Positions 43,749-52,628 of a stretch of 64,000 bases of DNA are shown one piece after another. The translations under genes and the position numbers were made by a program. The stretch spans positions 16,492-80,491 of the forward strand of contig JALEMR010000056.1 in NCBI GenBank assembly GCA_022768245.1. The letters are read 5' to 3'. Numbering within the stretch: the first letter of the stretch is position 1; the number at the start of each line of letters is the position of its first letter. Origin of the DNA: Oscillospiraceae bacterium (GTDB lineage Bacteria > Bacillota > Clostridia > Oscillospirales > Ruminococcaceae). The notes beneath the pieces were generated by a model that did no database searches, was not told where the DNA came from, and was given only the letters and a program-made list of their open reading frames with translations.

Positions 43749-44424
43749 ACAAAGCCGGGTCGGAAACGCCGTTTGCCGCAAACGCTGCCGCTCTGTCACG
43801 GCAGGTGCCGCATACTCCGCAGGGCTTGTCATGTCCCTCGTAGCAGCTCCATGTCAGCTCATAGGGGGCTTTCAGTTCAAGTCCTTTCTTTACCACTTCC
43901 GCTTTTGTGTGGTTCACAAAGGGAGCCTCAACTCTTACCTGATGTCCGCTGCCCTCCCAGATAGCTTCGTTCATGGCGTTCTTGAACACCTCGGAGCAGT
44001 CGGGATATGCATTTCCCGCAGCGTCATCCGCATGGGCGCCGTACATGATAATGCCGCAGTCCTTGGATATGGCGATAGCCGCCGCCGCCGACAGGAACAA
44101 TCCGTTGCGGAAAGGAACATAGGTCGATACGGGCTTGCCGTCGGACTTTTCAAGCTGCTCGGCATAGCTTTCCTCGGGGACAGCCTTGTCCGAATGGGAC
44201 AGCAGCGAGCAGTCCGAATATTTAAACATCGGCGAAAGATCTGTCTCGATGAGCTCAATGTCATAATACTTTGCCACATTTCTTGCAGACTCCAGCTCCT
44301 TTGTGTGCTTCTGCCCGTAGGAAACGGAAAGTCCCACAACATTTTCCTTTCCATACTCCGATACAGCCATTGCCAGACAGGTAGTGCTGTCCACTCCTCC
44401 GCTTACAAGTACAAGTGCTTTCAT
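43747..44424 (-). CDS. queC: 7-cyano-7-deazaguanine (preQ0) synthase
   Basis: The 225-residue ATP-dependent enzyme converts CDG to preQ0. It has the PP-loop SGGVDSTTCLA and the C-terminal zinc cysteines (SCYEGHDKPCGVCGTC). The start at 44424 has AAGGAG upstream. Arrays B and C flank it on both sides. Confidence 0.97.
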   Translation of the reverse strand: MKALVLVSGGVDSTTCLAMAVSEYGKENVVGLSVSYGQKHTKELESARNVAKYYDIELIETDLSPMFKYSDCSLLSHSDKAVPEESYAEQLEKSDGKPVSTYVPFRNGLFLSAAAAIAISKDCGIIMYGAHADDAAGNAYPDCSEVFKNAMNEAIWEGSGHQVRVEAPFVNHTKAEVVKKGLELKAPYELTWSCYEGHDKPCGVCGTCRDRAAAFAANGVSDPAL

Positions 44425-44440
44425 ATGTGTTACTCCTTAT

Positions 44441-44643
44441 GGTAATCTAACAGCTAATAGCTAATAGATAACAGCTAACAGCGATTAGCCATTAGCAATT
44501 AGCTTTTGCTATTTGCCGTTATCTCATTACTATTTACTAAATGCTATTTATTAATCGCTATTCACTAATCGATAATCGCTAACTACTAATCGCTATTTGC
44601 TAATCGCTATTTGCTAATCGCTAATTGCTAATTGCTAATCGCT
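44441..44643. repeat. Heptanucleotide array, 29 phased units (locus B)
   Basis: This is the longest array. Left units end in TTAGC or TAGC (GATTAGC, CATTAGC); right units are AATCGCT and ATTTGCT, the reverse orientation. The phase is kept over 203 bp. It starts about 6 nt upstream of the queC ribosome site and ends 1 nt before the folE stop codon (44645-44647), so it fills the whole gap. Confidence 0.92.
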
Positions 44644-44644
44644 C

Positions 44645-45208
44645 TCAGCAAAAGGCTCTTATCTGCAGCATTGGGTCGGTCTCGAATTTTCCGCGGAAAG
44701 TGGTGGAGACCGTTTTCGCAGAGGGCTTCTTTATACCGCGGGCGGTCATGCAGCTGTGATTTGCTTCGATACGCACCGCCACATCGGGCGAATCTGCCGC
44801 CATGCTTATGATCTCCGCGATATCCGAGCCCAGACGCTCCTGCAGCTGTAAGCGCTTCGCCGCCATATCTGCGATTCGGGCTATCTTTGAAAGCCCTAAG
44901 ACCCGACCGTGGGGAATATACGCCACGCTGACCTTCATATCATACATCAGCGCCATATGATGCTCACAGTAGGAAAACACCTCGATGTCCCTCACCGTGA
45001 CCATATCGCCGTTTTCGGCACATTCGAAGGTCTTGCCGAACATCTCGGCTATCTCGGCGTTGGTGTAGTTCATGCCCTCGAAGACCTCTTCGTACATTCT
45101 TGCTACGCGGTCGGGAGTTTCCTTAAGTCCCTCGCGGTCGGGGTCGTCGCCCAGAGCTTCAAGTATGCCTCTTATGTGATATTCTATTTTTTCCTTATCA
45201 ATAGCCAT
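44645..45208 (-). CDS. folE: GTP cyclohydrolase I
   Basis: The 187-residue enzyme converts GTP to dihydroneopterin triphosphate, the first step for queuosine (and folate). Zinc ligands are visible in SYCEHHMAL and in NHSCMTARG. The start at 45208 ([11 protein letters not shown]) has AGAGGTG 6 nt before it; the GTG at 45217 overlaps that site. It lies inside the que operon, which points to preQ0 supply. Confidence 0.97.
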   Translation of the reverse strand: MAIDKEKIEYHIRGILEALGDDPDREGLKETPDRVARMYEEVFEGMNYTNAEIAEMFGKTFECAENGDMVTVRDIEVFSYCEHHMALMYDMKVSVAYIPHGRVLGLSKIARIADMAAKRLQLQERLGSDIAEIISMAADSPDVAVRIEANHSCMTARGIKKPSAKTVSTTFRGKFETDPMLQIRAFC

Positions 45209-45209
45209 T

Positions 45210-45881
45210 TTATACACCTCTCTTATTCGGGTCCCAGATGAATTTGTGAAGCTGCAGCTGCATTCTTGCCGTCATCAGCTTCTTTTCAAGGATAAAGTCC
45301 ACGATATCCGCAGGCTCTATCCTGCCGAACACGGGACTGAATATCGTTTCACATTTTTCGGACAGCTTATGCTCCGTGATGATATCATAGGCACGGTCAA
45401 GGTCCTCCCTGCTGCCGCAGACGAACTTCACGCAGTCTCTTCGGGTCAGATATCTGAAATTATCGGTGTTCATATGCTGTTCCATTCCCGACGACGGCAG
45501 CTTGTAGTCCATGGTGAAAACGATGTTTTCTCCGCGGAGTGCGGCTATCTGGCTTAAGTCTGCGCTGCCGTTGGTCTCTATCTCGGAGCGCAGCTCCTTC
45601 TGCTCGGAAAGCAGTGTGCAGAGCTTATCAAAGCCCTCCCGCAGCACAGGCTCGCCGCCCGTCAGCGTACAGCATTTCACGCCCGCAGACAGGATATATT
45701 CAAGTATCTCGTTTTCGGTCATTATCTCGGCGGGGCAGTCATTTCCCTGCGCCCATGCGGTATCGCAGTAGGAGCATTTCAGGTTGCAGCCTCTGAATCG
45801 GATAAATACCGCAGGCTGACCTGCCCGCAGTCCCTCGCCGTTTATGCTTAAGAATTTTTCGGCTACATAATACTCGGACAT
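45210..45881 (-). CDS. queE: 7-carboxy-7-deazaguanine synthase
   Basis: The 223-residue radical-SAM enzyme makes CDG from 6-carboxytetrahydropterin. The cluster motif is C-x3-C-x2-C in [13 protein letters not shown], and the SAM-binding region is [11 protein letters not shown]. It abuts folE (stop 45210, folE start 45208). Confidence 0.97.
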   Translation of the reverse strand: MSEYYVAEKFLSINGEGLRAGQPAVFIRFRGCNLKCSYCDTAWAQGNDCPAEIMTENEILEYILSAGVKCCTLTGGEPVLREGFDKLCTLLSEQKELRSEIETNGSADLSQIAALRGENIVFTMDYKLPSSGMEQHMNTDNFRYLTRRDCVKFVCGSREDLDRAYDIITEHKLSEKCETIFSPVFGRIEPADIVDFILEKKLMTARMQLQLHKFIWDPNKRGV

Positions 45882-45883
45882 TT

Positions 45884-46309
45884 TCAGAAATCCTCCGTGT
45901 ACTCGGCGCAGTTATCGGGAGTTTCGTATACTGTCACCTTATGAACAGCATATCCCCTTGCGGACATGAGCCCGAAAATATACGCCGCGAAATTTTCCGC
46001 AGTTGGACGAAAGGGCAGCATTATCATCTTGAAGCCTTCCTCCGCAAGAGCCTTTTCCGTGGCGGGTCTCAAGGTGTTTTCCTCGCAGATAAGGGCATGG
46101 TCGAGACTGTCGGCTATTTCACGCAGGTCGTGCTTCAAATCGCCGAAATCAGTCAGCATGCCGCGGTGCTGTTCGTCGGTGCAGAGGTCGTTTCCCTTTA
46201 TTTCGGCTTCTATCTTCCAGCGGTGTCCGTGGATATTGCTGCATTTACCGTTATATCCGTGCAGAAAATGGGCGCTGTCGAAGGAAGCCTCCGCTTTCAG
46301 TATATACAT
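45884..46309 (-). CDS. queD: 6-carboxytetrahydropterin synthase
   Basis: The 141-residue T-fold enzyme converts dihydroneopterin triphosphate to CPH4. Zinc histidines are in DSAHFLHGY and NIHGHRWKIEAE, and the catalytic Cys is in GKCSNIHGH. The start ATG at 46309 has GGAG 7 nt upstream; the longer frame to 46363 covers the leader terminator. It is the first gene of the queD-queE-folE-queC-queF run. Confidence 0.96.
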   Translation of the reverse strand: MYILKAEASFDSAHFLHGYNGKCSNIHGHRWKIEAEIKGNDLCTDEQHRGMLTDFGDLKHDLREIADSLDHALICEENTLRPATEKALAEEGFKMIMLPFRPTAENFAAYIFGLMSARGYAVHKVTVYETPDNCAEYTEDF

Positions 46310-46317
46310 AATTTTTC

Positions 46318-46420
46318 TCCATAAAACAAACCGGGCGCAGAAAGACTGCGCCCGTAGAATCATCGCGTGCAGTCCCGGTTTTGATTTATCTATGCGCAGG
46401 AGGGTACAAATGAACTGCGC
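46318..46420 (-). promoter_or_regulatory. Leader with terminator/antiterminator before queD; preQ1-riboswitch candidate
   Basis: On the minus strand a hairpin with arms GCGCAG and CTGCGC (46420-46415 and 46399-46394) has a loop containing TTC and TACCC, followed by an A-rich tail. A terminator follows (arms 46332-46340 and 46346-46354, tail GTTTGTTTTAT) just before the queD ribosome site. The segment 46381-46369 (AAACCGGGACTGC) can pair both with GCAGTC inside the terminator and with CCCGGTTT at its end, giving an exclusive alternative fold. The hairpin-plus-A-tail recalls the preQ1-I class, but I cannot assign the class. Confidence 0.55.
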
Positions 46421-46487
46421 TTATAGAGGCAAGAATTTCAGAAGCAAGAGGCAAGAGATCAAATCAGCCATATTGCTCCAATTTCAA

Positions 46488-47861
46488 TTATTCTTCGTCC
46501 GCTTTGATAACTTCCGCTTCGGACTTTTCCACCTCTTCAACGGGCTTTGCTCCGTTTGCAAGAGCGTCCTCTCCGATCTGCTCCTTGGCAGTTTCGGGAG
46601 TTATGGTCTTTGTTTTGAGGTCCTCGGGAAGAGAGCTTACAAAGCCTTCTATCTTGGTGAGCTTTACGGGAGTTACAAAGTCCATTCCGCCCTGACGTGC
46701 GTTTCTGGAAGCAATGCCGTAGATATCCGATGCAAGGTTATTAAGGGCAACGGTGCGCTGGATGCGCTTGTTGTCGGTCTTTACCACCTCGCGGAGAGAT
46801 GTGCTGAAGGGGAAGGAGAACTTGTTCTCGGGCAGCGAGCCTGCCATCTTGACTATCTCCGCACCTCTGTCGTTGAGAGCAAGGATCCTTCCGAATATGG
46901 GAGGAACGCGGAGATCCTCGGTCTTTACGCCGATAAGTGAATTGAGGATTATCCTGCGGACTCTCGCTTCGGGATAGCGCTTGGTCTTTATCATAGCGAT
47001 AAGCTGATCGAGAGTTGCTGCGGAATGTCCTGCCTGGAATATCCTGTTTTCGAGACCCTGTCCTACGCCTGCGGTGTCCTTGAGGTCGTTGAGGGAAACG
47101 GTTCTCATGCGGTAGAGGATAGCTCTTTCAAGGTTATCGAACCAACAGAGATTGCCCTTTTCATCATATTCATTTATTGCGTCGAAGGTCTCCTTGGGAA
47201 CGAACGCGGAGAAGTCCTCCTCGTCGTCGATAAGATTTCTGATATGTGTAGCGCTTGCATAGCCGTTGCTTGTGTCCTCGCCGTCATGCTCTGCGCCCTT
47301 TCTGGAGACGGTCACCATATCCATATCGTCGATGCCCAGCTGCTTCATTGCCTTGATGTACTCAACGGCAAGGGTATTGTTGGGTGTTTTGAGCAGCTCT
47401 GCTGTAAGAGGTCCGAACTTATAAGCCACCAGCTGGGAAACAGCCTCGGGATAGCTCATGCCCTGCTCGAGAAGAGGCTTGAGATTTTCCTTGGTGGAGA
47501 CCTCTGCAACTGCTTCTGCGCAGCGCTTTAATTCCTCGATATTGCCGCATTCGCTGCCGAAGGAGATACCGTCCACGCATCTTAAGGACTTAAGCATCAT
47601 AACGCCGCAGCGTGCGAAATACTCCGCGCTTGCCAGCGAATACTGAACGGGCATCTCAACAACGAGATCGACGCCGTTCTGAACAGCGATCTCGGCGCGC
47701 TTGAACTTGTCCATGATAGCAACGTCGCCCCTCTGAACGAAGTTTCCGCTCATGATGGCAACGATATGGTCAGCGCCCGTAAGACGCTTCGTTTTTTCGA
47801 TCTGATAGATATGTCCGTTATGGAAGGGGTTATATTCGCAAATAATTCCGTATGTTTTCAT
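46488..47861 (-). CDS. tmcAL: tRNA(Met) cytidine acetate ligase / YlbM nucleotidyltransferase
   Basis: The 457-residue protein begins MKTYGIICEYNPFHNGHIYQ, the nucleotidyltransferase signature with HNGH. MSGNFVQRGD and SFGSECG follow. TmcAL ligates acetate to the wobble cytidine of tRNA-Met (ac4C34) using ATP. The C-terminal 60 residues are an acidic extension (VEEVEKSEAEVIKADEE) longer than I expect for the family. The start at 47861 is used; the longer frame to 48011 crosses repeat DNA. Confidence 0.92.
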   Translation of the reverse strand: MKTYGIICEYNPFHNGHIYQIEKTKRLTGADHIVAIMSGNFVQRGDVAIMDKFKRAEIAVQNGVDLVVEMPVQYSLASAEYFARCGVMMLKSLRCVDGISFGSECGNIEELKRCAEAVAEVSTKENLKPLLEQGMSYPEAVSQLVAYKFGPLTAELLKTPNNTLAVEYIKAMKQLGIDDMDMVTVSRKGAEHDGEDTSNGYASATHIRNLIDDEEDFSAFVPKETFDAINEYDEKGNLCWFDNLERAILYRMRTVSLNDLKDTAGVGQGLENRIFQAGHSAATLDQLIAMIKTKRYPEARVRRIILNSLIGVKTEDLRVPPIFGRILALNDRGAEIVKMAGSLPENKFSFPFSTSLREVVKTDNKRIQRTVALNNLASDIYGIASRNARQGGMDFVTPVKLTKIEGFVSSLPEDLKTKTITPETAKEQIGEDALANGAKPVEEVEKSEAEVIKADEE

Positions 47862-47997
47862 TGATAAATGATCCTTTCTTATGATTACGAATTCACACTG
47901 ATACATAATATATTTTAATTCATTAAGGACAAAAAAGTATGGACATTTTATGTACATTATCTGAATATATTGAAAAATTAAGAGTGGAGTACGTAGG

Positions 47998-48032
47998 AGT
48001 ACATAGTACATAGTAAATAACTATTCATTAAG
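47998..48032. repeat. Heptanucleotide array, about 5 units (locus G)
   Basis: Two AGTACAT units are followed by AGTAAAT, AACTATT and CATTAAG. It is the shortest and most decayed array, in the divergent gap between tmcAL and nfeD. An off-phase AGTACGT precedes it. Confidence 0.6.
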
Positions 48033-48086
48033 AACTCAATTGTTTTATTTTTAATCATATTTTAATCCGAATTTTACCTTGGATTA

Positions 48087-48115
48087 TTGACACTTCTTTA
48101 TGCATATGATATAAT
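48087..48115 (+). promoter_or_regulatory. Perfect sigma-A promoter for nfeD and the SPFH gene
   Basis: TTGACA (48087-48092), a 17-nt spacer and TATAAT (48110-48115) lie 66 nt before the NfeD start. Confidence 0.92.
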
Positions 48116-48180
48116 TATGTTAAAGAAACAAAAAACCGGTCTACATAAGAACGTTAATTGTTTCGGAAAGGAGTGAGAGC

Positions 48181-48609
48181 ATGGCTGCTGTTTGGTGGAC
48201 GGTTGCTTTCATTGTATGCTTGATACTTGAAGCGGCAACCTTTTCACTTGTTACCATCTGGTTCGCAATAGGCGCTGTCGGCGGACTTATCGCCGCACTT
48301 TTCGGCGCGGGCGTCGGGGTACAGCTTGCGGTATTCGTTATCGTTTCCGCTGTTATGCTGATATTCACCCGTCCTGCCGTGAAGAAGCTTATGCCGAACA
48401 AACCCGTACCTACCAATTCCGAGCTTGATATCGGAAAGACTGCCGAGGTCATCGAGAACGTTGACAGCTTATCGGGCACGGGACGCGTCAGACTGGACGG
48501 CGTGGACTGGTCGGCAAGGTCAGAGGACGGCTCCCTTATCGAAAAGGGCGCAAGCGTAACAGTTACCGCTTCCGAATCAACAACGCTTATCGTACGCAAA
48601 AAAATATGA
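48181..48609 (+). CDS. NfeD-like membrane protein
   Basis: The 142-residue protein has two to three N-terminal membrane helices (about 5-70) and a C-terminal OB-fold of the NfeD type (GKTAEVIENVDSLSGTGRVRLDGVDWSA). NfeD proteins pair with SPFH/flotillin-type proteins at the membrane, and the partner gene follows 30 nt later. GGAAAGGAG precedes the ATG. Confidence 0.93.
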   Translation: MAAVWWTVAFIVCLILEAATFSLVTIWFAIGAVGGLIAALFGAGVGVQLAVFVIVSAVMLIFTRPAVKKLMPNKPVPTNSELDIGKTAEVIENVDSLSGTGRVRLDGVDWSARSEDGSLIEKGASVTVTASESTTLIVRKKI

Positions 48610-48639
48610 CCGAACATTTCGGAGAATTGGAGTTAAATT

Positions 48640-49587
48640 ATGGATTACATTCTTATCGTTTTAATTATTATCGTGCTCATTATCATCATCTCGGGCATCA
48701 AGATAGTTCCGCAGGCGCAGATCTACGTTGTTGAGCGTCTGGGCGGCTACCGCGGCTCCCTCGGAACCGGTATGCACTATGTTATTCCCTTCATTGAAAG
48801 AATTGCCAAAAAGGTTTCTATCAAGGAACAGGTCGTTGACTTCAAGCCTCAGCCTGTTATCACAAAGGATAACGTAACTATGCAGATAGACACCGTCGTA
48901 TTCTTCCAGGTAGTGGACGCTAAGCAGTACACCTACGGCGTTGAGCGCCCCATGACCGCTATTGAGAATCTGTCCGCCACCACTCTCCGAAACATCATCG
49001 GCGAAATGGAGCTGGACGCTACTCTCACTTCAAGAGACGTTATCAACACAAAGATCACCGCTATCCTCGATCAGGCCACAGACCGCTGGGGCATCAAGGT
49101 CAACCGAGTTGAGCTTAAGAACCTCCTCCCTCCCAGAGAGATACAGGACGCCATGGAAAAGCAGATGAAGGCTGAACGTGAGCGCCGTGAGAAGATCCTT
49201 CAGGCAGAGGGTGAAAAGAAATCCCAGATACTCGTTGCAGAGGGTGAAAAGGAATCCGCTATCCTCCGTGCAGAGGCTGCCAAGGAATCCGCTATCTTAC
49301 AGGCGGAGGCAGTTAAGCAGCAGAAGATACTTGAAGCACAGGGTGAAGCTGAGTCTATCGAGCTCGTTCAGAAGGCTCTCGCAGACAGCATCGTAAAGCT
49401 GAACAACGCTAATCCTTCCCAGAGCGTTATCGCTATCAAGAGCCTCGAAGCCTTCGGAAAGGCAGCGGACGGCAAGGCTACCAAGATCATTATCCCTTCG
49501 GAGATACAGGGTCTTGCAGGTCTGGCTACCTCTGTCAAGGAGCTTGTTTCCTCAGACACAGATGTAAAGCTTGATGAAAGCAAGTGA
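48640..49587 (+). CDS. SPFH/Band 7 domain membrane protein (paraslipin/QmcA type)
   Basis: The 315-residue protein has one N-terminal membrane helix (2-20) and an SPFH domain (about 25-190, VVERLGGYRGSLGTGMHYVIPF). A long Ala/Glu-rich coiled coil follows (ILVAEGEKESAILRAEAAKE). Such proteins oligomerise into membrane cages or rafts and modulate proteases. It forms an operon with NfeD and ends in a strong terminator. Confidence 0.95.
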   Translation: MDYILIVLIIIVLIIIISGIKIVPQAQIYVVERLGGYRGSLGTGMHYVIPFIERIAKKVSIKEQVVDFKPQPVITKDNVTMQIDTVVFFQVVDAKQYTYGVERPMTAIENLSATTLRNIIGEMELDATLTSRDVINTKITAILDQATDRWGIKVNRVELKNLLPPREIQDAMEKQMKAERERREKILQAEGEKKSQILVAEGEKESAILRAEAAKESAILQAEAVKQQKILEAQGEAESIELVQKALADSIVKLNNANPSQSVIAIKSLEAFGKAADGKATKIIIPSEIQGLAGLATSVKELVSSDTDVKLDESK

Positions 49588-49603
49588 TCTATCGTTAACA
49601 AAC

Positions 49604-49647
49604 ATATCGCCCCGTGACCGTTTTTCAGGTCACGGGGCGATTTTTTA
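49604..49647 (+). terminator. Terminator after the SPFH gene
   Basis: The 14-bp perfect arms ATCGCCCCGTGACC and GGTCACGGGGCGAT (49606-49619 and 49628-49641) are followed by T5. The end of the converging oxidoreductase gene lies within the tail. Confidence 0.95.
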
Positions 49648-51225
49648 CGCCTTATATATTTTCATGATCTCAAGTGCACAGCGTATGCCGTCCACCGCCG
49701 CGGACATTATCCCTCCCGCATAGCCTGCGCCCTCGCCGCAGGGGTATAGTCCCTCAATGCCAAGCGCGCAGAGGTCCTCTCCCCGCGTTATCCTCACGGG
49801 TGAGGACGTTCTCGTTTCGGGAGCCGTCAGCACCGCTCCCCTGTCTCCGAAGCAGCGCATTTTCCTCGAAAATACGCCCAGTCCTTCCCGCATCATTCCC
49901 GTAATGAATGACGGGAAAATATCGTCAAGCTTTACGGGAACGACTCCCAATGAATAGCTGGGCGTTACGCTTGCTCCGCTAAGCGAAGCCGTCCCGTCCA
50001 GAAACGCTCCCACCGTCGAAGCGGGGGCACAGTAGCTTCCCGTGGCAGCATATGCTCTGCGTTCGATATCTGCGGCAAAGCTCACGCCGTCAAGGGGCTT
50101 ATTGCCGAAATCCTCGGGAGACACCGACACCACCAGCGCGGAGTTGGAATTATCCCCGTCACGGGCAAACTCGCTCATTCCGTTGGTGACGATGGTCTTT
50201 TCCTCGCTCTGTGATGGGACCACATATCCTCCCGGACACATGCAGAAGGTATATACCGCCCTATTGCCCTTGCGGTAGGAAAGCTGATACTCTCCCTCGG
50301 GCAGCATAGGGTCTCCCGCATGCTCGCCGTAAAGGCTCTCGTTGACGCTCTGCCTTGTATGCTCTATCCTCGCTCCGCAGGAAAAGGGCTTCGGCTCGAT
50401 GATGATACCCTTGTCAAGCAGCATTGAAAAGGTATCTCTTGCGCTGTGTCCCACGGCAGCTATTGCCGCGCAGACGGGTATCTCCTCATTATCTGCCGTG
50501 ACGGAGACTATCTTACCGTCACGGAGCTTTATGTCCGTCACCAGCGAATCAAAGCGCACCTCTCCGCCCAGACCGATTATCCTGCGGCGGATATTTTTTA
50601 CTGTCTCACGGAGCTTGTCCGTTCCGATATGAGGCTTTGCCTTTGTGAGTATCTCCTCGGGAGCGCCCATTTCCGCGAATATTTCAAGCACTCTGCGGCA
50701 CAGCGGGTCATGTATCCTTGTGGTAAGCTTGCCGTCGGAGAAGGTCCCCGCGCCGCCCTCGCCGAACTGCACGTTTGACTGCCCGCTGAACTCTCCGCCC
50801 TTCCAGAAGCCCTCCACCGCCGCAGTACGGCTGTCCACGTCGCTGCCCCGCTCAAAGACAACGGGGTTGTAGCCGTACTCCGCCAGGGTAAGCGCCGCAA
50901 ACATTCCCGCAGGTCCGAATCCGATAACGGCTATCCGTCCCTGCTGCTTCTTATCGCCGAAAACAGGCTCAAAGCTGTGATTTTCCACCTTTGCGCAGTC
51001 CTTGTGTTTCGCGCAGACTGCCTTTTCCATGTCCTCGGGCAGCTCCGCCCACACAGACGATACCCTGTGGATATTATCCCGTTTCCGCGCGTCCAGCGAG
51101 GTCTTGTACACTCCCGCGCGGATAACGTTCTTCTCTCTTATCCCCGCCTTTTTCAGCGCAGCCGATACGACTGTGCTTTCGGGCGCGTCAAGGGGCGAGC
51201 TTATGTTTGATATGATAACTGCCAT
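49645..51225 (-). CDS. FAD-dependent oxidoreductase (COG2509 type)
   Basis: The 526-residue flavoprotein has a small N-terminal domain (1-95), then the dinucleotide motif VIGFGPAGMFAALTLAEYGYNPVVFERG and FGEGGAGTFSDGKL. A second nucleotide-binding GLYPCGEGAGYAGGIMSAAVDG is near the end. The reaction is not established for this group. It lies downstream of cdaA and cdaR on the same strand, a context also seen in other Clostridia. Confidence 0.92.
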   Translation of the reverse strand: MAVIISNISSPLDAPESTVVSAALKKAGIREKNVIRAGVYKTSLDARKRDNIHRVSSVWAELPEDMEKAVCAKHKDCAKVENHSFEPVFGDKKQQGRIAVIGFGPAGMFAALTLAEYGYNPVVFERGSDVDSRTAAVEGFWKGGEFSGQSNVQFGEGGAGTFSDGKLTTRIHDPLCRRVLEIFAEMGAPEEILTKAKPHIGTDKLRETVKNIRRRIIGLGGEVRFDSLVTDIKLRDGKIVSVTADNEEIPVCAAIAAVGHSARDTFSMLLDKGIIIEPKPFSCGARIEHTRQSVNESLYGEHAGDPMLPEGEYQLSYRKGNRAVYTFCMCPGGYVVPSQSEEKTIVTNGMSEFARDGDNSNSALVVSVSPEDFGNKPLDGVSFAADIERRAYAATGSYCAPASTVGAFLDGTASLSGASVTPSYSLGVVPVKLDDIFPSFITGMMREGLGVFSRKMRCFGDRGAVLTAPETRTSSPVRITRGEDLCALGIEGLYPCGEGAGYAGGIMSAAVDGIRCALEIMKIYKA

Positions 51226-51258
51226 GGTACTTCTCCTTATGAGCAGATATTCTTCCTG

Positions 51259-52611
51259 TCACTGTTCGTCGTTATTGGCATTTGCGGAATTATCCTTTGC
51301 CACCGCTCTCACATAGACGTTCAGCGACGCAGAGCCTGCGTTTATCCATACCTTGTCGGTGCCCGAAATGGAGAACGTTGTGGGAACGATATACTCGCCC
51401 TCCTGATTGTTAAAGTCGGAGTTCAGTATATCTATCTTGCAGGTGATATCCGTTGAGGTGAGGGCGTCTATCTCGTCCTCGGGACCTATGAAATAGGGCA
51501 TCAGCGTTGAGGTGATAAACTCGAAATCGTACTGGGACGGCTGATTTACTATCTGGATATTCTTTTCTCTGATAGCCACAAGCTTTTTCTTCAGTCCTTC
51601 TTCGGGACATTTTACGGTGACTGTGCTCAGTCCCGAAAGATTTTCATAGCCCTCGGGCAGGTCGATATTAAAGGTGAAGGTGGAGCCGATATCTACCTCC
51701 CGCATATTTATCGTTCCGATATTGATACCCGAGATATCCTTTATCTTGTCGGTGGGAGCCGCGATGTCAAGCGCCTCCGCCGACATGGTGAGCTGCGACT
51801 TGAAATACTCCGTATCGAAGCCGTCGGGAGCATTCACCACGCTGACCTCCAGAGGAAGGGTCTGACGGACGAACACGGGTATCTGCACCGTGAAGTTGGT
51901 GCGGCTAAGGCTCAGGCTGCCGTCCGAATTGGATATCTTCACGTTATTGTTATAGAGGGTGATATCGCCCGAATTGAACTCGTATGAGGACGATAAGGTC
52001 AGCGGCTCCGCAGAGGACACCGTTACCACTACGTCGGTTATGGATTCTACCTGTTCCTCGGGACCCGTTACGGCTATGGTGTTCGCCGAAACGAAGATAG
52101 GCTCCTTAGTCATATAGCCCTCGGCAACGGAGATGCTGCTGTCGATATCGGCTGTTACGGTGAATTCCTTTGTAATTATCTTGTCTATCTTCACCATAAC
52201 GGTGGAGGGGACTATCTTATCCACGGTAAATTCCTTGCCCGAATCGTCCACCACCTCCAGAGGGAGCAGATATTCTCCGGGAGTGGTCACTGCGGTAGTA
52301 TCGACGTTCAGGGATATGCTGTCCGAATCGAAATTACCTATCTGACGTCTTTCGCCTGTGATATACACCGAAGCGGTGGTCTCGTCGTCGGAAAGCTGCA
52401 CACGCAGAGAATTTGCCTCGGCATAGGTGCCCTCCATATTGATGGTAATGGGGACGTTGTACAGCGGCTTGCTTATGGTGGGGTAAACGCTTATCGAGAT
52501 GACGAACCATATGATTATAGCCAGTCCGATAGACAGGAGCTTTGTGGAGGTATCGGTGCGAATGAGCTTATTGAATTTCGTTTTGAGTGTATTTATATTA
52601 CAATTTATCAT
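51259..52611 (-). CDS. cdaR: CdaR-like YbbR-domain regulator of the diadenylate cyclase
   Basis: The 450-residue protein has one N-terminal membrane helix (about 22-42, LLSIGLAIIIWFVISISV) and four YbbR-type repeats, each starting with a P-x-x-I-x-V/EVSVVNAPDGF-like strand. It contacts CdaA at the outer membrane face and tunes c-di-AMP synthesis. The gene starts 17 nt after cdaA. Confidence 0.93.
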   Translation of the reverse strand: MINCNINTLKTKFNKLIRTDTSTKLLSIGLAIIIWFVISISVYPTISKPLYNVPITINMEGTYAEANSLRVQLSDDETTASVYITGERRQIGNFDSDSISLNVDTTAVTTPGEYLLPLEVVDDSGKEFTVDKIVPSTVMVKIDKIITKEFTVTADIDSSISVAEGYMTKEPIFVSANTIAVTGPEEQVESITDVVVTVSSAEPLTLSSSYEFNSGDITLYNNNVKISNSDGSLSLSRTNFTVQIPVFVRQTLPLEVSVVNAPDGFDTEYFKSQLTMSAEALDIAAPTDKIKDISGINIGTINMREVDIGSTFTFNIDLPEGYENLSGLSTVTVKCPEEGLKKKLVAIREKNIQIVNQPSQYDFEFITSTLMPYFIGPEDEIDALTSTDITCKIDILNSDFNNQEGEYIVPTTFSISGTDKVWINAGSASLNVYVRAVAKDNSANANNDEQ

Positions 52612-52628
52612 AAAATAAAACCGCTCCT

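Noticed and set aside
43091..44643. Heptad arrays read as a CRISPR array
   Set aside because: The repeats are 7 bp with no spacers, the units vary, and no cas gene is in the window.
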